Assembly (NCBI GenBank): GCA_023665555.1
Contig: JAMPDR010000017.1
Location: forward strand, 1-37,281
Origin: Ruminococcus sp.
GTDB taxonomy: Bacteria; Bacillota; Clostridia; Oscillospirales; Acutalibacteraceae
DNA: 37,281 bases
Direction: 5' to 3'
Part shown: piece after piece, positions 1 to 7,096 of the stretch
Position numbering within the stretch: the first letter of the stretch is position 1
Layout of the letters: every line of letters starts with the position of its first letter
Program-made: the position numbers and the translations under genes
The notes under the pieces: generated by a model
Databases searched by the model: none
Told to the model about the DNA's origin: nothing
Seen by the model: the letters and a program-made list of their open reading frames with translations, nothing else

Positions 1-122
1 GGTGCTCCAAGATGTCCGCAGGACATCGATACAGACTTACCGTTATATGTAATGTGAAGTTTTAGTTGAAACAAGGAACTACGATGGTGTTTCCACAAAC
101 TGAAAATTAAACCGCAAACCGC

Positions 123-160
123 AAAACAGCCGCGGCAACAACGCACCGCAGCTGTTTTTT
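123..160. terminator. Terminator hairpin downstream of the DUF6273 gene
   Basis: The arms AAACAGC and GCTGTTT enclose a further CGG/CCG pairing. A run of six T follows on the + strand and a weaker T-rich stretch follows on the - strand. It lies just past the stop of the leftward gene that ends at 183, so it may end that transcript or one entering from the left edge. Confidence 0.55.
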
Positions 161-182
161 CTATGGGATGTGTATATGCGAA

Positions 183-2933
183 TTAATAGTGTGCCACACC
201 GCAAGAGCAAGTCTTGTTGATTCCAAACAACTTCCAGAACAGACGAATTATCTTGTAGATGAAGCCTGCAAAGCCGCCTTTGTGGCAGATGTGGTCACAG
301 GTGTCTGATGGGTTAGATGCTACAATGTCAGAACCGCAAATGTCACACTTGCCGTCGTTGTTGTTGTCGGTGTGGTTTAACATCGGCGGAATCACTTCTG
401 TGTATGTATCTCCGCAAAGTGAGCAGGTGTAAGTTGTTTCACCTTTTTCTGTGCAACTTGGTTGTTTTGTGATTTTCGAAGAATAAGAATGTTGATGTGG
501 AATTTCATTATATATAATATCAATATTCTTATCATCAATACCATCTGTTTCAGTTTCGATGTGAGTATTTATACTATCAGCTTCAATTGTAGATGAATCA
601 TCATCTTTAACAGACAGCGATAAAGTGTTCCCATCAATAATATTACTCTGTACCTTAACAGCATAGTCCGCTTCAATATTTTGAGCCGCAATTTCAATCT
701 TGTCATTTGAGTTATCTTTACAAATTGCTGTAATTGTTGCTTCATCAAAATCAAATATAATCTCTGCATTATTAGGTTGTGCCGAGAAAAATGTCTTTTC
801 ACTCATTGCAAGAACTTCGGAATCCTCTGAGATAACTTTTAATTTTGTGTAATCATCTGTATAGAATGTGCCTGATGTTATATTATTTTCAAAGTTACTG
901 TTAAACCTAACTTTATATTCACAGTTATCGGCTATATATTCAACTTCTCCATTTGTAATTTTCAATAATGTTTTATCATTGGTTGAATCCAATACTTTGA
1001 TATTTGAACCAAAAATATTAAGTTGTATTTTTTTATACCACAAATTTAAAGTTGACGTAAAATATGATTTATCAAGAAGAGATACATCATAAAACCAAAT
1101 TGATCTTCCTGTCAGATTACCCGTACCAACCTGTAACAAAGCATGGTATTTTGAACCAAATTGAATTTTATCATTTGCATAATATTGCCACTCAGTTGTA
1201 GTTGGATTTATTAATAAATATGAATCTGAACGTTTATATTCTTTAGTTGGGTTTGAAAGTTTATCACTGTTCTTTGGTGAATTTGAATCATATGCTGACA
1301 GACAATACCAGCCATCACCAATATCTTTCGGTTTAAAGTCGTTCGTTAAAACCATCGTATGACCATCGCCGGTTGATGCCATATTGACGATAATAGGACT
1401 GCCTGTTCCGTTTGTAAAGTGTTCAATTAGCTTTGAATAGTCTGAATTATTTTCAAAAACTTCACACTTAGAGAATTCAACTGAATCTTGAGATATAAAT
1501 GCATTTTCAATAGTTTCTATTATTGCTTCATTTCCCTCTACGCTAAAGCACTGTTCATTACTGTCTGTTGTATGTATTTTTTCATAGCCATAATCGTATA
1601 AGTATTTGCCACTGTTTGAAAAATATGTTGATAAATCAATAAGCCCATAATAGTTTGCCGCAGAAAGAAGCGCTAAGCCAAAACAGTTTCCGTTCCATGG
1701 TTTAATTTGACTTAATGGTGTTGTTACAAGCGAGCTTATATTATATCCGTATAGATCAAAATATCTTGACCATGGTATTCTGTAATTCTCAGGATATCCA
1801 TATGAGTATGAATCGTTTGTAAGGCACCAACCATATGTTTCTGAATATGTATCATCTTTCTCATCTTCACTACTAACCCATTCACTCAATTCAGTGTCAG
1901 ATTTCAACTCGGCAAGTTTGCAAGCCGGCCGAACGCCATCACAAGTACTGCTGACAATATTGGCGTTATTAGAGTAGCCATAGCTAGTGACTTCGCACGC
2001 ATAATCAGAACTGTAATTAGGCGAACGGAGCCACCACGGAGAATTTCCGTTATAGGTTGAACTTGAACTTGAACTTCTATACACATAAAGTCCTTGGCAC
2101 TTTGCATAATCTGTTCCCTGTGCTCTTCTGGCTATGTCATATGTTAATGCATTTGAACTAAATCCGTATGCACTTGTTTTTGCTTCATCATGTGAAAGAA
2201 GAAAGATTTTATCTTTTGTTGATGCTGAGTTATATTGTGGATATGATGAACTATAACAATCATTATTAAGCGTTGTTGTTTTTATGTTTGATTTTTGTCC
2301 TGCACTGAATACTGTGTTATAAAAATCATCATTAAGCCAATCTCTGATTGACGATTTCGCATAATCATTTGCATAGGTTGTTTTTGTTGTATCTTGATAG
2401 TAATAATTTGAGTAATAATAAACCGTATTCTGATATGCCTGTGAATCTATAATACTTTCGCACATTATCAAACCTGTGCTTGGGTCAAGTACCCGCCATT
2501 TTAACGGCTCATATTTAAACCAATATGTATTGTTTACATAATAATCATTATCATCTTGATAACTGTTTACAGATGAATGTGTATAACCAGTCCAATATGG
2601 TCTATATTGTGTAAACTTTACTGCTCTGTATCTGCTTGAGCCGAGATCAACATCTCGATACTGCATATAATCTGACGGCTGCATTTTGCCGTCAGACAAA
2701 TTGCCTGTGCCTGAGTAATAGTTATATGATATCCACGGTGTACTCGTCGCATTGAGTTGACTTATAAGAGCACCATACACTCTACTCTGTGGATAATTAC
2801 CAAACTCAATGATGTCGCCAACCTCATAATCCACCGCACTCGCCTTTGTTCCAATTTCACCCACAGGCAAACCGCAAACGCACATCACAACAACGACCAT
2901 ACATGCAAGAGCCCTTTTAAATCTTTTTCCCAC
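183..2933 (-). CDS. Secreted DUF6273 protein with cysteine-peptidase-like domain and CHKGGF...HY tail
   Basis: This 916-residue protein is predicted to be exported: a basic, hydrophobic signal peptide spans about residues 1-33. Residues about 36-345 resemble DUF6273 (VGDIIEFGNYPQS, the YEPLKWRVLD box, SIRDWLN, KIFLLS), a domain of unknown function common in Clostridia surface proteins. A second domain at about 390-560 has a papain-like order of candidate catalytic residues: Cys417 in GNCFGLA, His525 in DGHTMVL and Asp549 in AYDSNSP. This triad is inferred, not shown. Near the C-terminus lies a Cys-rich ribbon (CTEKGETTYTC..CG, then CDICG). The last 38 residues (879-916) form a tail with CHKGGF, GFIYKI, FWKLF and terminal HY, shared with the 1701-residue protein at 25558-30663. 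The start is GTG at 2933, with GGAGGT nine bases upstream. It is transcribed alone and is divergent from the XRE gene at 3346. Confidence 0.85.
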   Translation of the reverse strand: MGKRFKRALACMVVVVMCVCGLPVGEIGTKASAVDYEVGDIIEFGNYPQSRVYGALISQLNATSTPWISYNYYSGTGNLSDGKMQPSDYMQYRDVDLGSSRYRAVKFTQYRPYWTGYTHSSVNSYQDDNDYYVNNTYWFKYEPLKWRVLDPSTGLIMCESIIDSQAYQNTVYYYSNYYYQDTTKTTYANDYAKSSIRDWLNDDFYNTVFSAGQKSNIKTTTLNNDCYSSSYPQYNSASTKDKIFLLSHDEAKTSAYGFSSNALTYDIARRAQGTDYAKCQGLYVYRSSSSSSTYNGNSPWWLRSPNYSSDYACEVTSYGYSNNANIVSSTCDGVRPACKLAELKSDTELSEWVSSEDEKDDTYSETYGWCLTNDSYSYGYPENYRIPWSRYFDLYGYNISSLVTTPLSQIKPWNGNCFGLALLSAANYYGLIDLSTYFSNSGKYLYDYGYEKIHTTDSNEQCFSVEGNEAIIETIENAFISQDSVEFSKCEVFENNSDYSKLIEHFTNGTGSPIIVNMASTGDGHTMVLTNDFKPKDIGDGWYCLSAYDSNSPKNSDKLSNPTKEYKRSDSYLLINPTTTEWQYYANDKIQFGSKYHALLQVGTGNLTGRSIWFYDVSLLDKSYFTSTLNLWYKKIQLNIFGSNIKVLDSTNDKTLLKITNGEVEYIADNCEYKVRFNSNFENNITSGTFYTDDYTKLKVISEDSEVLAMSEKTFFSAQPNNAEIIFDFDEATITAICKDNSNDKIEIAAQNIEADYAVKVQSNIIDGNTLSLSVKDDDSSTIEADSINTHIETETDGIDDKNIDIIYNEIPHQHSYSSKITKQPSCTEKGETTYTCSLCGDTYTEVIPPMLNHTDNNNDGKCDICGSDIVASNPSDTCDHICHKGGFAGFIYKIIRLFWKLFGINKTCSCGVAHY

Positions 2934-3248
2934 CTTGTTTTTACCTCCAAAATTTTAAATTTGCGAACTCCCCTTTTCCCTCTTGCGGTTAGACGTCATA
3001 CGCAAAAGGTAAAATAAAAAGTGCGCCAACAACGCGACGCACCGAAAAATGCATCTCGTTTTTTGTTGTCACACAAACTAACTTGAACACTTAAAGGGTA
3101 TAGTTAATTAGAGGATGCACTTTTGCCAAAGCGACCCTAAAAATGTTCATTTATTCAGTTTATGTGACGCATCTACTATATCACATATTGCGCAAAATTG
3201 CAACACAGCAAATGCTTTTTAATCAGTTTTATTTAACCATTTATCATT
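2934..3248. other. Divergent intergenic region between the DUF6273 gene and the XRE gene
   Basis: No gene is seen here. It holds the GGAGGT ribosome binding site of the leftward gene (2943-2948) and a small hairpin GTGCG/CGCAC near 3021-3044. The rest is AT-rich leader sequence. I found no convincing consensus promoter for the leftward gene. Confidence 0.4.
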
Positions 3249-3300
3249 ATAAACCAAAATGGTTTATAAGTCAATATACCATTTTGGTTTATTGTATAAT
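3249..3300 (+). promoter_or_regulatory. Promoter with two palindromic operators for the XRE gene
   Basis: Two copies of the same palindrome stand in tandem: AAACCA-AAA-TGGTTT at 3251-3265 (arms extend to eight bases, 3249-3267) and its near copy at 3276-3292. The second copy fills the spacer just upstream of a perfect TATAAT at 3295-3300. The -35 (about 3271-3276) is poor. A repressor bound here would block RNA polymerase, so autoregulation by the downstream helix-turn-helix protein is the simplest reading (inference). Confidence 0.7.
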
Positions 3301-3345
3301 TTATAATGAAATTCTAAATAGAACTGATTGACGGAGATGGTTGAA

Positions 3346-3570
3346 ATGTATGAGCGCATCCGAGCATTGAGGGAGGATAAAGACCTGCTGCAAAAGGACA
3401 TTGCAAAATACCTTAACTGCACACAGGTCGCCTATTCAAGATACGAACTCGGTCAGCGTGACATACCAACCCAAACCTTGATCTCCCTTGCCAAGCTATA
3501 TAACACCAGCATTGACTATCTGCTGAATCTGACAGATGAAAAAGACGCATACCCAAGAGGAAAACAATAA
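3346..3570 (+). CDS. Small XRE-family helix-turn-helix regulator
   Basis: This 74-residue protein is almost entirely a Cro/C1-type HTH domain: helices over about residues 2-62, with the pattern QKDIAKYLNCTQVAYSRYE for helices 2-3 and the usual SIDYLLNLTD end. No second domain is present, so it probably dimerises through the HTH itself. The ATG at 3346 is chosen because GGAG at 3333-3336 lies nine bases upstream. The longer TTG (3328) and ATG (3337) starts lack a ribosome binding site. The twin palindromes directly upstream suggest it represses its own gene and perhaps the divergent secreted-protein gene. A terminator follows the stop codon immediately. Confidence 0.85.
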   Translation: MYERIRALREDKDLLQKDIAKYLNCTQVAYSRYELGQRDIPTQTLISLAKLYNTSIDYLLNLTDEKDAYPRGKQ

Positions 3571-3610
3571 CAGCAGACAACGCTTGAAATAACGTGTCTG
3601 CTGTTTTTAT
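3571..3610 (+). terminator. Rho-independent terminator of the XRE gene
   Basis: The stem CAGCAGACAACG pairs with CGTGTCTGCTG (one bulged A) and is followed by TTTTTATTTT. It begins one base after the stop codon. Confidence 0.85.
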
Positions 3611-3624
3611 TTTATCTGCTTCTA

Positions 3625-3740
3625 CTTTCGTCCGTTGCCGCTTCGCTTAACGGACTTTGTTTTTTCTTTTACTGCTTCGCAGTAACGCTCGCCGCTTGGG
3701 CATTACTTTCTTGAAAGAAAGTAATCAAAGAACTTCGCCT
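3625..3740. repeat. Intergenic repeat remnant with perfect 24-base palindrome
   Basis: Short inverted pieces (CGTCCGTT...AACGGAC, ACTGCTTCGCAGT) precede a perfect palindrome at 3702-3725 built on ATTACTTTC/GAAAGTAAT. The same TTACTTT..AAAGTAA hairpin type occurs in the B repeats at 8817 and 37115, so this is probably a decayed relative. It sits downstream of the DUF2804 gene and could also stop its transcript. Confidence 0.5.
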
Positions 3741-3751
3741 TTCTCCTCCAC

Positions 3752-4813
3752 TTAGAATCTAAGGCTCTTGTCCTCGCCAATGGCGCTCATACCATCAAGA
3801 ATGTATTTATTGCCGTCAGGGTCGCAGACGTAGCCTGTCAGTTCACCGAAAGTGATGTGATAGTTGATGTCAATCACACCGCCGGGCACGCGCATGAGGA
3901 AACGATCGCCGATATCAAAAATGATATCAACCATGCCGTAAACATCTTTGATTCTCCACTTGTTAAACTCAAGATGTTCAAATCTGACAGGAGTGAGCAG
4001 GGTTGTTTTCCCCTCAAACCAAATCAAGTTTTCGTTGTAGTCATTCTGATTAATGGACTGATTTCTTGTCAGGTTGAAACCAAAATACTGACTCTTTCCG
4101 TCAATCTCTTTCTTGCCCATGGTGGTTACCCAATCATAGTGAGATACATACGGATAGTATCCGCGGTGGTCATCTATGATTGCGGTGCTGTTCTCGTCAG
4201 CCTCATATCTCTGACCGTTGATCTCAACATATCCGGTTACCTTGAACAAATCTTTTTGAGAATAAAGCGGACGATTGTCACCGAACGGAATTGAAACGAT
4301 ACTCGGCAGTGAAACTCTTTCAAGCGAAACATCATAGCCGATAGTGCCCTTTTTGCTGTCGGTTGCGGTACCCGTCACAAAAGCCTTGCCCTGCTCAAAA
4401 TGGTTAACGCATTTCAGCTTGACTTTTTTGCCGAGTGACTCTGTGGTGTCACCGTTGAGAAGCGTTGATGAAATTACTGCCTTGCTCTTCGGAAACATAT
4501 CCTGCCAATATGTAACCTTTTTCGTGTGCTTGTCATAACAAATAGTAAGTGCAGTGCCAAAAAGCGCCATGTCGCAAACAGCTGTGAGCAAAACGATATC
4601 TTTAAGGTTAACTTCGATTGCCTCCCAAAGTGTAAGTTTCATTTTGTTGAGCGCGTTCGGGAACTTTGACGGGCGATCAATGCTCAAAAAGTCCATTCGC
4701 TCAAATTCTTTGTCAAATGTTCCAAAATATGCCCTGCCGCTTGGGTCAACAATGTTGTTCGGCGTCGGCACAGCTTTTCTTTTTTCAGAAAGTACATCAT
4801 AAAATGTTTTCAT
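3752..4813 (-). CDS. DUF2804 family protein
   Basis: This 353-residue protein has no signal peptide. It resembles DUF2804, a family of unknown function whose members are typically 330-370 residues. Features that fit are the N-terminal LNKMKLTLWEA segment, the central HYDWVTTMGKKEIDG motif, and the C-terminal half with FGFNL, then NENLIWFEGKTTLLTPV. The family assignment comes from recalled motifs and is moderately sure. The ATG at 4813 is preferred because AAGGGAG lies eight bases upstream. A longer frame reaching 4876 runs into the promoter and is rejected. It appears monocistronic with a strong sigma-A promoter. Confidence 0.7.
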   Translation of the reverse strand: MKTFYDVLSEKRKAVPTPNNIVDPSGRAYFGTFDKEFERMDFLSIDRPSKFPNALNKMKLTLWEAIEVNLKDIVLLTAVCDMALFGTALTICYDKHTKKVTYWQDMFPKSKAVISSTLLNGDTTESLGKKVKLKCVNHFEQGKAFVTGTATDSKKGTIGYDVSLERVSLPSIVSIPFGDNRPLYSQKDLFKVTGYVEINGQRYEADENSTAIIDDHRGYYPYVSHYDWVTTMGKKEIDGKSQYFGFNLTRNQSINQNDYNENLIWFEGKTTLLTPVRFEHLEFNKWRIKDVYGMVDIIFDIGDRFLMRVPGGVIDINYHITFGELTGYVCDPDGNKYILDGMSAIGEDKSLRF

Positions 4814-4874
4814 AGATAAATCTCCCTTACGTTTCGGCGGATATATCAGCCACTGTTTATACAATATTAACCAC

Positions 4875-4903
4875 ATTATACAACATTGTCAATTTTGTGT
4901 CAA
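4875..4903 (-). promoter_or_regulatory. Sigma-A promoter of the DUF2804 gene
   Basis: Read on the - strand: TTGACA (4898-4903), a 17-base spacer and TATAAT (4875-4880), a perfect consensus in all positions, about 60 bases upstream of the chosen ATG. Confidence 0.85.
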
Positions 4904-4941
4904 TGCTATTTTATTAATATGTGAAAAATGTACAAACCAGT

Positions 4942-5081
4942 ACTGCGTACGGGTACTTGCGTACGGCTAATATTGCGGGGAAGATTGTACCTACTGAAAG
5001 GTTCAGTCCGCAGAGGAAGAAACAATCAGGTTTTTCCTTCTTTTGCGGACTATTACTTACCATTAGTACAATCTTCCCCGC
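4942..5081. repeat. Family A inverted-repeat element, complete small copy
   Basis: A perfect 16-base inverted repeat (GCGGGGAAGATTGTAC, 4975-4990, and its complement at 5066-5081) encloses a second, inner inverted repeat AGTCCGCA/TGCGGACT (5005-5012 and 5044-5051). It is preceded by the phrase ACTTGCGTACGGCTA found beside other A copies at about 8590, 33220 and 36796. The nested palindrome suggests a small non-autonomous mobile element or its scar. It accounts for most of the gap between 4813 and 5187. Confidence 0.75.
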
Positions 5082-5143
5082 ATCATAGGAATGTACATGC
5101 AACGATAAAATATTTCTTCTCTTCCAAGCAGTTATACAAACAA

Positions 5144-5170
5144 AAACCGCCGCAAAACTGCGACGGCTGA
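5144..5170 (-). terminator. Terminator of the secreted Cys-rich gene
   Basis: On the - strand GCCGTCGCA pairs with TGCGGCGGT (one G-U pair) and is followed by TTTTTG. It lies about 17 bases past the stop of the gene ending at 5187. Confidence 0.75.
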
Positions 5171-5186
5171 TTTTTAATTGTTCCTA

Positions 5187-5669
5187 TCAGATTTTGATGT
5201 CAGGGAAAATTTCGCCAATTCTCAGGAAATCGAAAATTGCCTGGAAAAGACTGTCAAATGCATCAGCAAATCTCTTGATAATGTTTTGGAAAACCATTGT
5301 TAAGGTCTGCTGCTGGCCGGGTGTAAGAATCGGATCACCGTTGTTCTTATCAACTACTTCTTTAGTGTTGCAACAATCATGACCGCATCTGCACGGCCAA
5401 ATGCCTGTACATTCATCACAGCAAAATGAATTTTCAAAATCAATATTGCCCTTGCTGTCAACTACAACGCAATCTGTCAGATATCTTTTGTCAAGATATT
5501 TACAATAAATGCAGCAATGACATGCGCCTTTTTCTGCTATGCAATCCTCGCAGCCGCATGTGCACTCATCTGCTACTGCGGTTGTTTCTTCAGCAAAAAC
5601 ACCAAGACTCACTGCAAAGCATGAGAACATCATCATAACGGCAAGAATAACTGCCAATGTTTTTTTCAT
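5187..5669 (-). CDS. Small secreted protein with 16 cysteines
   Basis: This is a 160-residue protein of no family I recognise. Residues 1-26 are a clear signal peptide (MKK, hydrophobic core, cut near VFA-EE). The exported part carries sixteen cysteines between residues 36 and 100, in clusters CTCGCEDC, CHCCIYC, CCDEC and CRCGHDCC, mixed with His and Asp. Such spacing could bind metal or form many disulfides. Residues 124-160 contain no Cys and form a hydrophobic amphipathic segment (VFQNIIKRF..FQAIFDFLRI). The AGGAGG site precedes ATG 5669 by eight bases. It has its own promoter and terminator, so it is a single-gene transcript downstream of icd. The role is unknown; a surface metal-binding protein is one guess. 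Confidence 0.8.
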   Translation of the reverse strand: MKKTLAVILAVMMMFSCFAVSLGVFAEETTAVADECTCGCEDCIAEKGACHCCIYCKYLDKRYLTDCVVVDSKGNIDFENSFCCDECTGIWPCRCGHDCCNTKEVVDKNNGDPILTPGQQQTLTMVFQNIIKRFADAFDSLFQAIFDFLRIGEIFPDIKI

Positions 5670-5702
5670 ATGTAACGCCTCCTGTAACTTATATATAATT
5701 TT

Positions 5703-5731
5703 ATTATAGTTAATTCATATTTAAAAGTCAA
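5703..5731 (-). promoter_or_regulatory. Sigma-A promoter of the Cys-rich protein gene
   Basis: On the - strand: TTGACT (5726-5731), a 17-base spacer and TATAAT (5703-5708), 34 bases upstream of the ATG. Confidence 0.8.
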
Positions 5732-5758
5732 CACAAAAACACAAATATGAACAACAAA

Positions 5759-6964
5759 TTACAGATTCTTTTCAAGCTCAGCCTTGATTGCTTTGATGAA
5801 TTCATCTGTTGAAAGTGCGGTTGCTTCACTGCCCTGCCACAAACCTACAAGGTCCTTCGTCATTCTGCCGCTTTCAATAACATCGAGCGATGCCTTTTCA
5901 AGTTTATCTGCAAAGCTCATCAAATCTGCATTGCCGTCAAGTTCACCGCGTTTTCTGAGTGCGCCCGTCCATGCAAAAATTGTTGCAATCGGATTTGTCG
6001 AAGTGGTTTCTCCGTCAAGATAGCGATAGTAATGTCTTGTAACTGTTCCATGAGCAGCTTCATATTCATAGTTTCCGTCAGGACTTACAAGAACACTTGT
6101 CATCATTGCAAGTGAACCGAATGCGGTTGATACCATATCACTCATAACGTCGCCATCATAGTTTTTGCATGCCCAAATGTAACCGCCCTTTGAACGGATA
6201 ACTCTTGCTACAGCATCATCAATAAGGGTATAGAAATATGTGATACCTGCTTTTTCGAAAGCATCTTTATACTCATTTTCATAGATTTCCTGGAAAATAA
6301 GTTTAAAGGTCTGATCGTACTGCTTTGAGATTGTATCCTTGGTTGAGAACCAAAGATCCTGCTTGGTTGAAAGCGCATATTGGAAACATGAGTGTGCAAA
6401 GCTTCTGATTGAAGAATCCTTGTTGTACATGCCCTGAATTACACCGCCGCACTCAAAATCATAGATTGTTGCTCTTTGCTCTTCGCCGCTCTCGCTTGTG
6501 AAAACAAGTTCAGCCTTGCCCTTTTCGGTGGTTCTGAATTCGCTTGCTTTATATACGTCACCGTAAGCATGACGAGCGATTGTGATCGGCTGTTCCCAGT
6601 TTCTGACAGCCGGCTTGATACCGCTTACAAGAACAGGTGTGCGGAAAACAGTGCCGTCAAGGATCGCTCTGATTGTGCCGTTTGGACTTTTCCACATCTT
6701 CTTAAGTTTATATTCCTCAACACGCTGAGCGTTCGGTGTGATAGTTGCACACTTAACACCAACATGATACTTTTTGATGGCCTCGCCTGCATCGATACTT
6801 ATCTGGTCGTTTGTTTCATCACGGTGAGGCAGACCGAGATCATAATACTCCGTGTTAAGTTCCACATACGGAGAAAGCAGTTCATCTTTAATCATCTTCC
6901 AGATGATTCTTGTCATTTCGTCGCCGTCCATTTCGACGATCTTACCCATTTTTATTTTTTCCAT
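5759..6964 (-). CDS. icd: NADP-dependent isocitrate dehydrogenase, eukaryotic-type subfamily
   Basis: This cytoplasmic enzyme converts isocitrate and NADP+ to 2-oxoglutarate, CO2 and NADPH; in a fermenting anaerobe it mainly feeds glutamate synthesis. The 401-residue length and motifs match the homodimeric IDH1/IDH2-like subfamily rather than the E. coli type. Substrate-binding residues are in place: Ser93, Asn95 and Arg99 (KSPNGTIR), Arg108, Arg131 (TIARHAYGD) and Tyr138. Also present are Lys209 (FSTKDT), Asp249 (LIDDAVA), the metal-binding NYDGDVMSD region near 268-276, and the NADP-binding [10 protein letters not shown] (303-312). AAAGGAG precedes the ATG. It has its own promoter and no citrate synthase or aconitase gene beside it in this window. 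Confidence 0.97.
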   Translation of the reverse strand: MEKIKMGKIVEMDGDEMTRIIWKMIKDELLSPYVELNTEYYDLGLPHRDETNDQISIDAGEAIKKYHVGVKCATITPNAQRVEEYKLKKMWKSPNGTIRAILDGTVFRTPVLVSGIKPAVRNWEQPITIARHAYGDVYKASEFRTTEKGKAELVFTSESGEEQRATIYDFECGGVIQGMYNKDSSIRSFAHSCFQYALSTKQDLWFSTKDTISKQYDQTFKLIFQEIYENEYKDAFEKAGITYFYTLIDDAVARVIRSKGGYIWACKNYDGDVMSDMVSTAFGSLAMMTSVLVSPDGNYEYEAAHGTVTRHYYRYLDGETTSTNPIATIFAWTGALRKRGELDGNADLMSFADKLEKASLDVIESGRMTKDLVGLWQGSEATALSTDEFIKAIKAELEKNL

Positions 6965-7014
6965 CAGTCAAAACTCCTTTATCTTAACGATAATTTTATT
7001 AAATACCAAGAATA

Positions 7015-7043
7015 ATTTTATCAAAAAATTTTTTTGCGGTCAA
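7015..7043 (-). promoter_or_regulatory. Sigma-A promoter of icd
   Basis: On the - strand: TTGACC (7038-7043), a 17-base A/T-tract spacer and TAAAAT (7015-7020), about 50 bases before the ATG. Confidence 0.75.
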
Positions 7044-7096
7044 TATATAAATCGACCATGCTTAGAAAATAAATACAGATTTATTTATGCAATATA

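Noticed and set aside
183-300. LPXTG or SLH anchoring of the DUF6273 and 1701-residue proteins
   Set aside because: No LPXTG-type motif, SLH repeat or lipobox was found in either protein; the C-terminus is the Cys/His tail.
3857-4294. 145-codon frame opposite the DUF2804 gene
   Set aside because: It is antisense to a gene with promoter, ribosome binding site and family motifs; its own start has no ribosome binding site.
6476-7015. 179-codon frame opposite icd
   Set aside because: A shadow of icd, whose active-site residues are all present on the other strand.
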